Below, piece after piece: positions 27,606 to 40,881 of a stretch of DNA of 64,000 nt. The stretch is taken from the NCBI GenBank assembly GCA_963277665.1, contig OY728152.1, positions 1,182,230,357-1,182,294,356 of the forward strand, in the 5' to 3' direction. The translations under genes and the position numbers were made by a program. Below the pieces are notes generated by a model. It saw nothing but the letters and a program-made list of their open reading frames with translations, made no database searches and had not been told where the DNA came from. Every line of letters begins with the position of its first letter. Within the stretch, counting starts at the first letter, position 1. The DNA is from Viscum album. Taxonomy: Eukaryota; Streptophyta; Magnoliopsida; Santalales; Viscaceae.

Positions 27606-29861
27606 ATAATGCATGATTTTTCATTTTCCTCCTCATACATTACTATCAATGTCTTTTTTTGACGGTAATAATGAAAAATAGTGTAAGTATAGGTATATTT
27701 AATAATAATAAAAAAGATTACATGGAATTGAAACTAAATATGATGATTACATTTAATCCTAAGAAAGTAAAAAACATATAATAACGAAAGGTGATAAAAC
27801 ACCTTATCTTCCTCCTTAAATAGTCTCTTGTTTAACAGTTGTTTTTCATGACCATACATAGCTTATCTAATATATGGTTTATGTAGATTTAACGGTCTCA
27901 AGTAGACCTAATTATGACATTTAAATCCGCCCAAATCATATCAAAATATCCATAATTAAATAGTAATGGAACACTGAGGAGGAAATAAATGTATTGATTG
28001 TAATAATATAATTAAAAATATTTAAAAATATTTCCAAAATTGGTAAAATTGTTGTACATTTTCAGAATATTCCTATATGTGTTCTACTTCTGTAATGATC
28101 AATAGACATTTAGTAGATATCTTCTCAATTTATTCTTTTCCTTCTATTTTTTCATATAAATAGTAAATGAATATTATAGTTGGTTATTATTCATATTCTT
28201 AAATCACTCTTATATATTTTAAAAAAATTAATATGAATGTGGTTTTCATTTTTTTCATTTCCTTTAATTTTGTTTCCTTCAGCTCTGATTCTAGTTTTTC
28301 AATGAATTTTTAAAAAATCTCAGCAGTTGAGGTCACATGTTCTTCTTGTTATTTATATTATTTCTATAATTTTTTCATTTTTTTCATTTCCCCACTCATG
28401 TTCTTCTACATTATCTCCGTCTTCATAATCCTTTTAACTTTCAATGTATAGTTAATCACATAATGAAAAAAATATGACTCATAAGTGGTACTTAAATCTA
28501 CATTATTTCCCATGCATCTTTTTAACGAGACATCACTTTGGAATATTGTTCCTTATTATGGTGTGTAGTGTACTTATCACTTGTGATTGGTTTCAAGAAC
28601 ACTTCTTTTGAATATTTATAATTTTATGATCCTCGAATTGTTCTGTCTGATCCTCCAGAATGATGATAAATCTACTTTTGTGTTAGAGCCATTCCATCAG
28701 AAACATAAATAACAAAGAGCAATAAAAGTAATAAAAATTAATAAATAAAATATTGAAACTAAAACTACTAAACATAAAAGATGAGAATTATTTTCTCCTT
28801 AATTTTAAAATGAATATAATCTCCTCTCAAAACCGCAACAAATGACATGATGTTTTTTGGTAACCCTTTGGGAATCAATAATTTCCACTAGGTTAACCAA
28901 TTTCAAATTTAAAATAAGGAATAATAATATTCTAAAATTAAGGGTAGTATAAAAAATTAATTCTTGAGGATGAACAAAGATATACAAGGTTAGTTAATAA
29001 AATAATTTTAAAAAATTTCATAAACTATTGGGTGAAGGAGATCCAATGTAATTTAATTGGAAAAATAATCACGGTGTTTTTTATGTTCAACAAAATAGGA
29101 TAACATGCTCCAAAATTGAAATTAGAGGTTTATTATGTAAATATTTATACGAATTGAATTTAAAAAAACTTGTTTTCAAAATAGTGTCTATATGAATCCA
29201 ACTATAATGGTAAATTACCTCCAAATAATTTCCATCCCTTTTACAAATTATCATCGTACTTTAGTTCATTTGAGGATTGGGAGACACAAAAACATGTTTA
29301 GAAATATGAGACAACCCACCGAATGGCCATGGCGAGAGTAATGAATTATTTAATGTGATAGAATCCTAACTCTCTCACCGATCACACAACGGTCAATCAT
29401 AAAGGAATAAAAGAACATATTTATGAATATAGGTATAAAAAAATTCCCAACTAGACTACATTAAAAATTAAATAACACAATAACATAAATCCCCACTCAT
29501 CCTATCAGTTTGACAGAATGCTTACCTTCAAATTATAGCCAAGATGGTGTATTAAATGAAATACCCTAACAATAATAGGACTTGTAGGTGACACACACTA
29601 TTATTAATATATATTCATCCCCCTAAATTTTATACAATAGTGATCCACCTTTGAATATGCAAGTCTCTATAAAAAACTATGTTGGCATATTAAATTTCAT
29701 TGTTGACTACAAATTCATGATTTAAATAGAAAATTTATAGGGTAAAACACATGGATCCGACTACTAAATCATCTTTGCTTGATGATAAGATGACGTAAAT
29801 TAGAATGATGATCTGAAGAGGCCACACACTTATTCTTTATTTGAAAAGTTTCATCTTAAAT
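27606..29861 (-). other. Element B interior, first segment
   Basis: The interior opens beside the LTR with TTTTTCATTTTCCTCCTC (27616-27633), the complement of a polypurine tract. No RT or integrase is seen. Near 29090, the minus strand has a YFVEHKKHRDYF-like frame at about the distance from the LTR where element A keeps its zinc knuckle. It could be a knuckle with cysteines changed to tyrosine and phenylalanine, but this is a weak reading. An acidic, lysine-rich minus-strand frame (EDGDNVEEHEW) at about 28385-28430 is unexplained. A less AT-rich stretch at 29270-29860 has no assignment. Confidence 0.5.
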
Positions 29862-32440
29862 TGAACATCCTAAAGCCAGATTCCACTCAAAAAATCCCCG
29901 AGCCCAGTTGACCACATAGCCTCTAGCACATCAACCCAAATAGATGAGGACACCAAATATAAGTGAGGGAATAGTTGTGTGAGTGGGGAGATTATTTCCT
30001 CTTTACCAGAGTATCAGACATCATAATATCAATAACATAAAAGTAGCATAATCTATAATAATAATAAAACATTAGATACAAAGAAGTAATATATAATAGT
30101 ATTAAAAGGAAGCTCATATAACGATTATGATACATGTCATAAGTCTCTATAAAATATCCAAAACTGGAACACGATAGAAAAATTTAATACATTCATCAAA
30201 AGTAGAAAAAGGATAAAATTATCCCAACTAGAATCCTAAGCCTCAGATCTGTCACATGCTCCCCTAATCCTAAACAACAATCAATAAACTATATGAGTGT
30301 GCTCTCCCTTATCCAATCCTATAAATCATATAATAATTTTTGAGTACCCAATGGTGGATTGAATAGGGTGTGAGATCTTATCTATGTAGTAAACTAACCA
30401 ATGTTTAGTTCCATACATTCAGTGAATATTTAATAGACATAGTGTTCAGGTAGTCTTAAAACATTCAAAGGAAGTACAAAAAGATAACATCCCATAAATT
30501 CCAAATTCTCATTTATAATCAAATACATTGAACTATTAAATCATATTTAACAAATAATTATCTAGCACTGCTGCATAACCAAACATCCTATAGGATGATA
30601 TATAATTAAGGGATGCCCAATTATTCCATCCATTATGTGTAGAAAAAGGTCAAATCCAATCATATGCTCTAGTACAAAAGACATTCCATATAAATAATTT
30701 TATTCATTAATCATTTATGAATGTTATTCCATCTATGGAGAACCTCACAAGAACCTAGGTATCATAATAGGGGTTGTATAACATCACTTCAATTCATGTC
30801 CAACCTTAGAAGTCCACTAAGGAAGCACAAGTATTACCCTTGGAATAAATTATCAAAATCCCTTTGAGTCCATCATTGGAAATCCATATGGAATCCAATT
30901 ATATCTCAGTATATAATATTATTCCCCTATGAATCCATACTTGGTATTACATGTATCATTCATTCATAATAATGGTAAAATCAAAATGAGTCCATCCATG
31001 GAATTCATCATTGAATCCATGTGTCACCCAATGAATATTTGTTTATCATTCAGGAACATTTAATCAAAAACATTTAATCCATGTCAAGGTTAATACCAAA
31101 AACATTCCACATAAAACTCAGCTCATAAGGTCAAAAAATTCTGGGATAATCTATAAGTCCTGCCTCTCAATTACTCAGGTTTGTATTTTATTATAACAAA
31201 CATCACATCCTTAAACAAGCCATCACCATGCAAGGTATGAGGGCCTTGGTCATTCCAATCCTTCCCTTCATTCCATCCAATTTACCATTCATATAAAAAA
31301 TCCAATTATAATTCAGTTAAATTATAATCTATAATTTAATGTTGAACATCCCCAAAAAGGGGTACAGGGCACACCTCAATGGTATCCAGAATTCATTTCC
31401 CATCATAGTGGCCGATTTAAATACCCAACACACCCAAATGGGTGATTCCACTCATGGTTCTTATACATTTAATATTATATATGAGCCTTATTAATTGAGT
31501 AGGATATAACTATCAATTCAATTAACATATTAAAATTTATTTCAAGGAATCACATGAGAATTAGGACCACATAAAAGTGCCATATATATACACTTTGACT
31601 TTAAACGAAAGGTACGAGACCAAACACTGTAGTTCCATAGTGGGTAGATTATCCAGTATCAGCTCTAGATTTGAATCAGACTAGGATAAAATCAATGAAT
31701 ATATGAAGAACCTAAAGATAAGGAATATTAGATTCCATGTAAATAGAACAGTCAATACCAAACTAAATAAGGAATGAAACTAGAAGAATCAATATCTTAC
31801 CATCATGGATATAATGAGATATATGGTTCTTGAAATGGACACCCTGTGAAGATAATATGTCAATTCCTAGAATATGAACCAAGTAGGAGTTCCTATATTC
31901 AATGTTTTAGTTTGGCAGTATAATTTGAATTAGGGTTAGAATATGGAATTAATTTTGGGAAATTTGGAATAATCACTAAAAACATATAGTCACCTAATTC
32001 GGTAAATTTTATGGCCAAACCGTATGCCAACTATGTTCCCATTGCTATAGGAATGTGTAAAATCACCCTGATTACTCACATAGTTTTCCTAACTATGCTT
32101 AAACTATGAAAATATACACACTCAAAATTAAAGACTTTGTCGCACGACCATGCTCCCAATTTTCCATGGTTTTTGAAACCATGTGTCATGTACATTCCAT
32201 TATCGAGCCTCTCATGGGTTGATGTAACTATTCCACCTTTCTCACATGGTTTCTTCTAACCCTAATCCTTTCCTTATTCACCAAAATGGGGGGTGTGGAT
32301 TTGATCTGAGCTATTCTTGGATACCCCCTAAACATACATTCCCTCAATAGGATTTCACATGAGGAAATATTTTTGACTTGAAAATGAAAAATAATATATG
32401 TATAAGAGTCTATACCTCAATAAAAAACCAGGTTCTTACA
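29862..32440 (-). repeat. Element C 3' LTR
   Basis: It starts TGAACATCCTAAAGCC and ends AGGTTCTTACA, so in element sense it begins TGTAAGAACCT. It is colinear with 38024-40593. Shared blocks include ACATCACTTC near 30782 and 38943, and CCATGGAATTCATCATTGAATC near 30998 matching CCATGGAATTTGTTACCGAATC near 39158. The inner edge is followed by AAATTTACCCTTTAAAACA, the complement of a polypurine tract. Confidence 0.9.
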
Positions 32441-32449
32441 AAATTTACC

Positions 32450-32990
32450 CTTTAAAACAATTCATCCTTGAATTTTATTCTCTGGGGTAGTACATAAGGT
32501 GTGAAAATAACATTGCTCACTCTTATTGTACATCATCTTCCCACTCAAATGTCTCATCCTATACTCATCTATGCTTTCAATACCCATGTAATAAAGGAAA
32601 TGAGATACATGAAATCAACCTCATCATGTTAAAGTCATGAGATGAGTCTGAATAATAGAGGCACAAATGATATACATGAAATACTTCTTGTATGGCTTGA
32701 TACCGATGAGGTAATTATAACAGTTAGGCTACCAACCCAACTCTCTCCAAAATCTCAAATGACCCGACACACCATGGTGATAGCTTACCCTATCTCTTAA
32801 TCCAATGGCTTCTGATCATCAATGAAACATGTAATAAAACCCAATACCCAACATCGAACTCTAGAGGCCTTCTCTAGTTATCCATGTATGATTTCTTTCA
32901 AGACTATGTGGTATCCATCCATATCTAGATCAGCTAAACATAATCCTTCGCCTTTTTAACAATATGAATTCACATCATAGATGGATGTCT
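32450..32990 (-). pseudogene. Element C integrase tail / chromodomain region relic
   Basis: Close to the 3' end of pol the minus strand reads DETFEWEDDV (about 32520-32550), the counterpart of the chromodomain-end motif EEATWEREDE. Then comes NSRMNCFKG (about 32450-32475), which corresponds to the NFEDEFF-like end just before the polypurine tract. The stretch in between should hold the GPY/F module and chromodomain but is too frame-shifted to read. In intact chromoviruses this domain directs insertion to marked chromatin. Confidence 0.6.
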
Positions 32991-32999
32991 TGCCTCTAT

Positions 33000-33690
33000 C
33001 CAACATAGGAGTGATCATAATGTCCTACCTGACAAAGCCTCATACGATTCCATTTCAATAGTAATTTGTATGCTATTATTGTTGGTGAACTCTACGATGG
33101 GCATATTTCTCTACCAAGAGCCCCCAAAATCAAGGATGCATGCTCACATCTTTTACTAAGGTACTTGAATTGTGTTCAATTACTTGGAATCTCTCTAGGG
33201 GTGGTACACTATTCTGAGAAGCACCTGTGTACCCAATTCCCTCTGTATCCCTTTCTAGAGACATGATGTAAACATAACATACCTATATGAAAACATAGCA
33301 TTTCGGACCCCAGGAATTTATACTATCTCTTTTATGGACAACATTTCAATCTCATCCACACTTTAGGTCTCTATGATTAGAAAAAAAATTCATCAATTGT
33401 GTGTTTGTCAACTGCAACTCACACAACTTCATTTCCTTAAGGCGACCTTGGTAAACCTGTAATGAAATCCATCATAACATCAATCCACTTCCACTCAGGG
33501 ATGGGTAAATGATGTAAAATCCTAACTTTAATTGGTGTTCTTCCTTCTCCTGATGACAGGTGGAACATGTCATGAAAAAGCCAACTACATCCCTTTTCAT
33601 ACATGACCACTGGTATTGGCGGGTTATAATATGATACATCATGGTGATTACATGATGGAATTCCCATGATGAAGTATTGAATTATCATAT
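33000..33690 (-). pseudogene. Element C integrase relic
   Basis: An 83-codon minus frame (33437-33688) contains LPIPEWKWIDVMMDFITGLP, almost the family consensus at the start of the catalytic core. After breaks, AVDKHT (for IVDRLTKSAHF), RELGTQ (ALGT), and ACILDFGGSW followed by MPIVEFTNNN ([23 protein letters not shown]) continue to about 33050. The order matches a complete integrase, but stops separate the blocks. It would have inserted the element cDNA; this copy cannot. Confidence 0.9.
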
Positions 33691-33959
33691 CATATCCTCA
33701 AACATGTATATTGAAACACATACATATCCATGTACAAGTAGAATTCAACCCCTGCTTATGGTCGAACTAGGAGGAGGTTCCACACATGCCACACTCTCCC
33801 ATAGGAATAGGTTCTCAGAATCTGATAGTTTCCACATCCTCAATCTATCTAGATGTATATATGTATATGATATGGATTATAGTATGATCTTCACATCACT
33901 TTCCTAGTCCTCCACGTTCCTCTCAAAGAATAATTTGATAATCTGCCACTCACAATTGG

Positions 33960-34600
33960 TCTATTGAACTACCCATATATGAGTCATCCTTCCTAGTGCA
34001 TTGGACACTGAATTTCCCTTACCAGGCATGTAGGTAAGCTAAAAAATGCAATACATTATGTGTTCAATCCATCTTCACTTCCTGATGTTTAGAACACACT
34101 TTATTAATATGTAATTTTGGCTTTTTTCCCTTGTGAACCATAAAATGATATGAAAGTATGTAATGTCTACAACAACGCAGTGAGTGAACAACCGCAACTT
34201 ACTTCATAATTTGAATTTTGTAATTCCTCTAATGTGGCATTCAATACTAAGACATATATGCTATGACTCTATCCTACTTCTTATGAAATGATCCTAGCCA
34301 TATTTCTATAGCATTGGAGTACATAGTGAAACTCAAATCACATATGAAGTAAAATTAGTATCAGCACTGAAGTTGACCTCCGTTCTAGCTCTTTAAAGGT
34401 CATGTTATTGTAATATAACCACATAAACTTCACACCCTTCTTATTCAATCCCATAATATGAACATCTAGTCATGATAACCCCTATATTAAATGAATTTTT
34501 TTATCTATCTAACCTTAAGAAACAACATCCCTGAAAAATATTATTGATATTATTCCATGAAATCACTAATCTCTCCTTCTCTCAGTCTACTGATAGTCTT
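33960..34600 (-). pseudogene. Element C RNase H relic
   Basis: The minus strand shows KKGVKFMW and FKELERR (about 34390-34460), matching 'KGVKFVW' and 'FQELKRR' at the RT-RNase H connection. Later comes RWIEHIMYCIF followed by TYMPGKGNSVSNALGR (about 33990-34080), which matches RWLELLKDYD and YHPGKANVVADALSR. These mark the end of the RNase H domain just before integrase. Stops and shifts separate them. Confidence 0.8.
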
Positions 34601-35320
34601 GTCTCCAAGAAAAGATAGACAATGGATTTGAATGTGATCAATCTATAATTTTTAATTTTTGAACATATCATATAATTGATGGTACCTTAGTGTATTTGTT
34701 ATGATCTCAATAATCTTGGGATGGTTGAGTTGATTGTGAGAATAAATCAATATATCATCAATGAAAACCAGTGCAATAAAATTTAGATAAGAATGGAAAT
34801 GTTTTTTCATTAGTTCAATAAAGACAAAAGGTGCATTTAAGAGGCTGAATGGAGTAACCATATACATATATAGACACTACCTACTAAATATTTTCATCAT
34901 GGTATGTATTATTATCTTAAATGAACCTAATGAGATCATGATATCAAATAAATCATTGAGAAAACATGAGATCCTTGATGCCGATCAAAGATATCATCTA
35001 TCCGAAAATGGGGATACGAGTTTCTTTTTGTGAGATCATTCAATTTTTTGGTAATCCACACATAAAGTGATGGTTCCAGCCTCCTGTTTCTCAAAAAAGG
35101 AGCTATGAACCCCACAAAGAAGTAATGGGATGGGTAATCTCCATAGCCTCTAAATACTCTAGTTGCATCTGTGGATTTGGACTCTCATTAGTAGCCCTCC
35201 TATATGGAGAAATGGATACCAGTGATGCTCTAGGAACCATAGTTATAGAGGAATATACCACTCACACAAGAGGTAATACTATGATGTCTTCTGGGAAAGT
35301 GTCCCTGAAATGATCTACCA
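34600..35320 (-). pseudogene. Element C reverse transcriptase relic
   Basis: The 71-codon minus frame at 34652-34867 reads TPFSLLNAPFVFIELM and then LVFIDDILIYS, the MPFGLTNAPAVF and catalytic FIDD blocks of Ty3/gypsy RT. The two aspartates are at 34754-34759 and remain intact. Upstream, SISPYR (about 35205-35225), EYLEAMEITHPITSLWGS, and GGWNHHFMCG-like pieces match the 'PISIAPYRMAPAELKELK...FIRPSVSPWGAPVLFV' lead. DTFPEDIIVLP at about 35275-35310 matches DVFPEDLPGLP at the protease-RT junction. Stops between blocks make it inactive. Confidence 0.92.
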
Positions 35321-35329
35321 CTGGAAGGA

Positions 35330-36190
35330 AATATTCACTAAAAGTTACATAAGCATCCAAAGATAAACTCAGAATATGTGCTATAATCACACCCATCCTA
35401 TGATTATTAGGTCCATATTATCTTGTGTGGACTTCCAATTATTTATTTTTAATAATCTCTCCTCCCAAAAATGATTTGAGTGTCACCATAAAATTATATA
35501 AATCAACAAAGGCATGAAAAGTAACTAACTAGTAAATCCTGAGAATGATGTAAAATCCTTTTATCTCTAGGAAAATGTGGTCCCAAACAAAGGGATGCCA
35601 ACCAATCTCAAGCGATAAATCCTAGCACTGACATAAACCCTCTGTTCTAACACCCAATAGAGTGTTAATCATCATAAAACCATCAGAGGTCTAAACACAG
35701 AGTCCAAGGCTCCTAATAAAAGGTACATATATAAAGCTATGAGAAGACCCTATAAAAAAAGAGAATAAGGTAAAGTAAATATTACAAGGACAATATTTAT
35801 GGTAGTATAAATTCTTGAATAATTCTCTTTAAGGTTCCATTTCACTTCATATATCTATCGATATAATTTTCCCTTTAATACTGCCTGGATACCCTGAGTA
35901 GATCCGCTCTATTACTGGTGTAAAATTGGTGTCTCACTACCTCGAATACCATTACCGCCATAGCCTAATATTCTATCTTTACACCATCACCATTACTAAG
36001 TAGAAGCCTTAAACCCCACTCATGAATGTAGAGTCAGTTCAAACCCATAATCCCTAGTTATGTCACAGACTGAAGGTACTACTGTCTCTATTAATAGTAT
36101 TTGAGATGCTTGACTTATCTCTCTGTATCACCATCTTTTCCCTACACGTGTAATCTCTTTACACCTCATAATTTTAATGTTACTTTTATT
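35330..36190 (-). pseudogene. Element C protease region, unreadable
   Basis: By position this stretch should encode the aspartic protease between gag and RT. I could not find a trustworthy D-S/T-G motif in any minus-strand frame. The sequence is less AT-rich than the flanks and continuous with the coding relics on both sides. The call rests on position only. Confidence 0.4.
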
Positions 36191-37320
36191 TTTAATAAAT
36201 ACCTTTGGGGCATGAATTGGGAGACTGAATCATGTTTCCACCATTAAAAAACAACCTTGCTGTGGGTGGAGAAGCTCTACAGATGAGCTATAAATGGTTG
36301 ATCATATGGCATGATCAAATCTTGAGTGGGTCCCTTGTACACTGTGGCCTCATATATCCTAACCTAAAAAACGGGTATAACCTCACATAGAATACTATTC
36401 ACTTTCCCTAACTACTATGATTAGTAAGTGAAATCTAAATATAAAATTTCCTTTTATCGATAGATGCTATAACAGATCGAGATTACTAACTCCCCTGGTT
36501 TATACACCCATTCTCACTCAGGATATGCTCCATGACAAGCTCATGATTACCTATTCTAGAAATGGTAGTTTGATGAAATAAATTGACATATGATCAGATA
36601 TCTTACCACAAAAGTTTCTCAAATCTTGTAGATTTAGTCAACTCATAATCGATCAGAATAGGTGCAAAGCATTGTAGTTTAATAAAACAAGAAAAATATT
36701 CCCTAATAGATAACTCACCCTTCTTCATGTTTACAAACTATTGGGATCTATCAGCCCTCAACATATTTAGATATATGTAGTCATAGAATACTATATGTAA
36801 ATTTGTTCTAGATATATCCTAATAACGATCCACAAGACTAATAACATCCCACCATCTCTTGGTGAAATCACACAGCTTGTATATAGTGAGGTTTACACTC
36901 CTCTCAAGAGGAGTATCTGGATTATCAATGATTGTTAGAATGAAATATAGCCATTAATATTTATCCAATGGAATTATATCTCTAGAAAATATCGGAAGAT
37001 GCTATTTTATGAACTCATTCATCAACTATGATATAGTTCGGATGTTCGTAGTTCTCCCTAAATGATTTGTATGAAACATAAGAATCACCTGTGAAGCTAT
37101 ACCGCCTCACCTATGTATGGTACAACTACTAGTTCCACAACTGGAATAACTAGGGGATGTATTGGTATACTATGGACAACCACCACCTGTGTATGGTTGT
37201 CACCACCCTCCTGGGTTATGACTGGAGGACCTTATAACGGCATGCATCGAAATATTCCAAGTGCATACCTCAAAGAAAACAATAATGTCTATGTTTTATA
37301 CTCAAAATTTTAGATACCAA
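36190..37320 (-). pseudogene. Element C Gag relic
   Basis: The minus strand reads LTIYKLCDFTKRWWD, with RWWD encoded at 36846-36857. This matches the capsid 'ASFMLEGEARYWWD' helix. It is followed by LNMLRADRSQ, MKKGELSIREY and LQCFAP (about 36660-36770), matching 'QKEAEF..L.QG.LTVSEYE..F..LSRFAP'. Near 36200-36260, a NGGNMIQSPNSCPKG frame is what is left of the zinc knuckle (GHIQRDCPKG). A GV-rich minus frame at 37120-37210 may be the N-terminal part. Stops occur throughout. Confidence 0.85.
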
Positions 37321-38009
37321 CACTATATTGGTACAAAACTTCCTATATTAGAATACACCCCACTTCCTAGTAAAAGAATCTATTCTGGGTGACATAAAAA
37401 TCATATATAAGCAAGAGATAATACATACTTCCCACTACCTAGTTCGGTTGTGGTTCAATCTCTATTCTATATGAAAATTTATTTTCCATTTATTTTTAAT
37501 TACCAACCAATTTACATTAATAAAATTTATTAAAAGGTTGACCAATAATTTGTCAAATTGTTATCCATGAGGGTCCATACTCCTCTAGAACAAAATAATG
37601 GTGTCCATTTCATTCCCACCATAAACCACTCTTGAATGAAAGACACAAAAAATTGTATAACTATCATTCCACCAATCAAAATAGCATGCAATGATTAATT
37701 ATTCCTAAATAGATTTGAATAATTCATGGAATGTGATTTCTGTAATGTTCCTCCCATGATGAATGAGATTTAATACCCTCCTCTCATTGGGCATCAAAAA
37801 AATAGAACCCATAATCTTGTCAATAATTTCATTTCAATTAAAATTCATCACCCAATATTTGAATAAAATCAACTATAATAGTAAAAATAATCAAAATAGG
37901 AATATCATTCGGAGAAATTTGGATTTTTCCTATATAGTAATTACCAAATAAATATTCCTTCTAATATATTTTTATAGTCTCCAAATAGTAAATAAACCAA
38001 AAAATAATC

Positions 38010-38020
38010 CTCTAATACCA
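38010..38020 (-). other. Element C primer-binding site, initiator Met tRNA
   Basis: The plus strand reads CTCTAATACCA, one change (G to A) from the initiator-methionine tRNA end CTCTGATACCA. The change is a transition, as expected for deamination on the opposite strand. It lies three bases from the right LTR edge. Confidence 0.9.
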
Positions 38021-38023
38021 ATT

Positions 38024-40593
38024 TAGAAAGACCTGAACTAAGATTCCACTCCACGGTTCTTGAAGCCCAGCTGGCCCCACTGACTCAAGGGTATCTCACG
38101 AAACAAAAAAGTCTAATTACTAGAAGTGATGTCCTAGTCATGTTAGTGGGGAAACAAAGTGCTCATTAATGGAATGTGGAAATATATTATATAAATAACA
38201 TACAAGTATTGGAATCTACGGTAACATTCATATTATAGATACATAGTAGTGAGAGATAATAATATTAAATGGAAGATCATAAAATGAAGATGATACATGT
38301 CATATGTCTCTAAAAAATATCCAAACAAGTAAACTATAGTACAATCGATACATGTATCAAAAGTAATAAAAAGTATAAAAGTTCCCCTACTTTCACCACT
38401 AGCCTTAGCTCAGTCCGATCCTCTCTAGCAGCTAAATAGATACCATGATCCTGTATAAGGGGGTTTCCCTTAATCTTCTACCTTCAATCATATAATCTGT
38501 TTGAAAATGAAGTGGAGGACCGAATAGGGTATGAGAAATAATCCCAGTAGGCTTCCACCCATGCTCAAATTCCATCTAGTGACTCAATATAAAACAGTCA
38601 CATTTTGTAGGTAGTAATAAAATATGAAAATGAATTACTAAATGTAAAAATACTATTAATTAGAAGTTATCATTTATATTAAAATTAATTTAATGATTCA
38701 GTGTCATTTAATTAACATGTCTCGAGACCCATCACATAGTTTGAAATCCCAAATGAATATGTATATGAAATGGATGTATAAACATGCAATCTAGAATGTA
38801 TAGAAATAGATTAAATCCCATATTATTATTTGTATTTGTTGATGCATCATATAAATAATGGTATTCATTAATTTTTTTAGTATGCTGAGCCCATAAATTG
38901 GAAACCTTATAAGAATCCAGGTGTCACTCTAGGTGTTCTATAACATCACTTCTATTCAATTACGTCAATGACAGTCTACTATGGTATCCCACGTATCACC
39001 TATGGAATAATTGATCAAATACAATTTGAGTACATCCATGGAAATATATATCGAATCAAGTAATCACTTGGTATATAATTTTTATTCCCTATGATTCCAT
39101 CCATTGAAATGCAAGTATCACTTGTGCATAAAAATGTTAATTTCAAAATGAGTCCTTCCATGGAATTTGTTACCGAATCCATGTGGTTCCCAATGAATAT
39201 TCATTGATCATTCAAGGACATTTAATGAACATAATTTAATAAATTTAATTTAATCCATGTCATGTTAATGACTAAGAACATTTCATTTAAAACTCACCTT
39301 AGAAGGTGACTCATTTTGTGGGATAGAATTAGAATATTTTCCTCTCAACAACTCACTTGGGGATTTCATTACAGCAACAATCACATTCTTAAACTAGCCA
39401 TTAAAAGGAAAGGGATAAGGGTCATTATTATTAAAATACCTCCATAGATTCTAATATTTTTTATACTCATGTGAATAATACAATTATAATTCACTTCTAT
39501 TATAATCGACAATTCTAAATAGAAAATTACCTAAAAAGGGGTAAAGGTCACACTTCAAAGGTATCCAGAATTCCTAAGCCATCATAATAGCCCTTTTTAA
39601 CACACAACAAAAAAATGGGTGGTTCACTCAATGTTCATAACCATTTAACATTATCAACAAATATAATTAATTGAGTAGGATATACCTATCAATTCAATTA
39701 AAGTATTGAAATCAATTTCAAGGCCTCACTCGGGAATTGTTCACGTGACAAAATGGAATACTTAGTGACATATATTTTGAATGAATATAATGAGACCACC
39801 TAACATAGGTCAGTTGTGGTTATATCATTCTATATTAGCACCATATTTGACTCATATCATGAGAAGATCTATGGACCAATGAATAACCTAACAATAAGGA
39901 AAAATAGCTTTCACCTAAATAATGCAGCCAATACCAAACTAAATGTGTATTAAAACAAAAGGATTGATGATCTTTCAAGTATCGATCCAACGAGACATAT
40001 GGTTCTTAAATCAGACACTAAATGATGATGATAACATAATTCCTATATTATGCACCAAGGTGGAGCTCCAACGTGAAAAGTTTCTGTATAGGTGGAGAAT
40101 TAGAATTAGGGAGGAAATAAGGATTTAATTAGAGTATATTTTGTAAATTCACCCAAATACATAGGGCCATATGGTATGGATGTAAGGTTTGTCGACATGG
40201 TTGGATAAATTTTTTTCAAACCGTGAACCATTTTCTACAGGAAAGGGTAACATCTCACAGTTTCCTCACATGGTTTGTCTAATTTTACTCAAACCATGAA
40301 AATATCCATTTTCAAAATTGCAGACATGGATCCGCATCCATGCACCTAATTTTTCATAGACTTTCTAATCATGCATCGAGTATCCTTCCACTATCTATCC
40401 TCACACATTTTCAAGTAACCATGCGTCCATCCCCACATGATTTCTTTTAACTATACACGAGGACCATTTCACCCAAAATCTGGGTTTCAGGCTCCAAACT
40501 AGCCCCGAACACCCCTAGAACCTCCATGAACTCAATGGAAATTAACATTAGGCTATATTTAAATATTTAAATATAAAATTAATAGATGTTACA
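38024..40593 (-). repeat. Element C 5' LTR
   Basis: It begins TAGAAAGACCTGAACTAAG, aligned with TGAACATCCTAAAGCC of the other copy, and ends near GATGTTACA at 40585-40593. It is colinear with the left LTR for its whole length. It has many substitutions and small indels, so the insertion is not recent. The outer edge is less certain because homology fades after about 40510. Confidence 0.85.
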
Positions 40594-40668
40594 TTTTTTT
40601 AACATTAAATAAGAACAATATTTTTAAAATAAATGTGAATTTTATGATTATATAATTCTCTAAAGCCT
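40594..40668 (-). other. Element B interior remnant and primer-binding site
   Basis: Only about 75 bases of element B's interior lie between element C and the right LTR of element B. CTCTAAAGCCT at 40658-40668 stands where CTCTGATACCA is expected, with 7 of 11 bases matching. The site is weak on its own. It is supported by the LTR-like TGTACTGGGTATG that follows. Confidence 0.45.
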
Positions 40669-40881
40669 TGTACTGGGTATGAAAAAAAGTTTCATTGCAA
40701 AAAGATAAATCATGGATTTTAGGGTATCCAAGATATTTTTCCCATTATGTGAAAATATAGAATATTAATGATATAAAATGATCTTTTTAGTTATTCAATA
40801 ACACTACTAAGGATTCAATAAAACGTCAATATTTCAATAATTAGGAGAATATAGTCATCATCATTAGGGTTTTAATTTCAT
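40669..40881 (-). repeat. Element B 5' LTR, inner part
   Basis: It starts TGTACTGGG. AATCATGGATTTTAGGG at 40708-40724 and GAAAATATAGAATATTAATGA at 40750-40770 line up with AATCATGTCTCGAAGG and GAAAATAGATTACATATATGA at 14008-14070 in element A's LTR. This places the LTR start left of the CACTA-like insertion. Confidence 0.55.

Larger units (their letters stand above)
29862..40593 (-). mobile_element. Element C: full-length Tekay/Del-like chromovirus
   Basis: Two 2.57-kb direct repeats (29862-32440 and 38024-40593) flank a 5.6-kb interior. On the minus strand the interior carries gag, RT, RNase H, integrase and C-terminal pieces in the chromovirus order. The initiator-methionine primer site beside the right LTR and a polypurine-like tract beside the left LTR confirm orientation. 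All coding parts are broken by stops and frame changes, so the element is dead. It is inserted about 75 bases from element B's primer-binding site. No clear target-site duplication was found. Confidence 0.92.

Noticed and set aside
33066..33907. Plus-strand open frames at 33066-33266 and 33677-33907
   Set aside because: They are antisense shadows of, or lie beside, the minus-strand integrase relic of element C.
37113..37313. Plus-strand open frame rich in Thr and Ser
   Set aside because: It is antisense to the probable N-terminal part of element C's gag.
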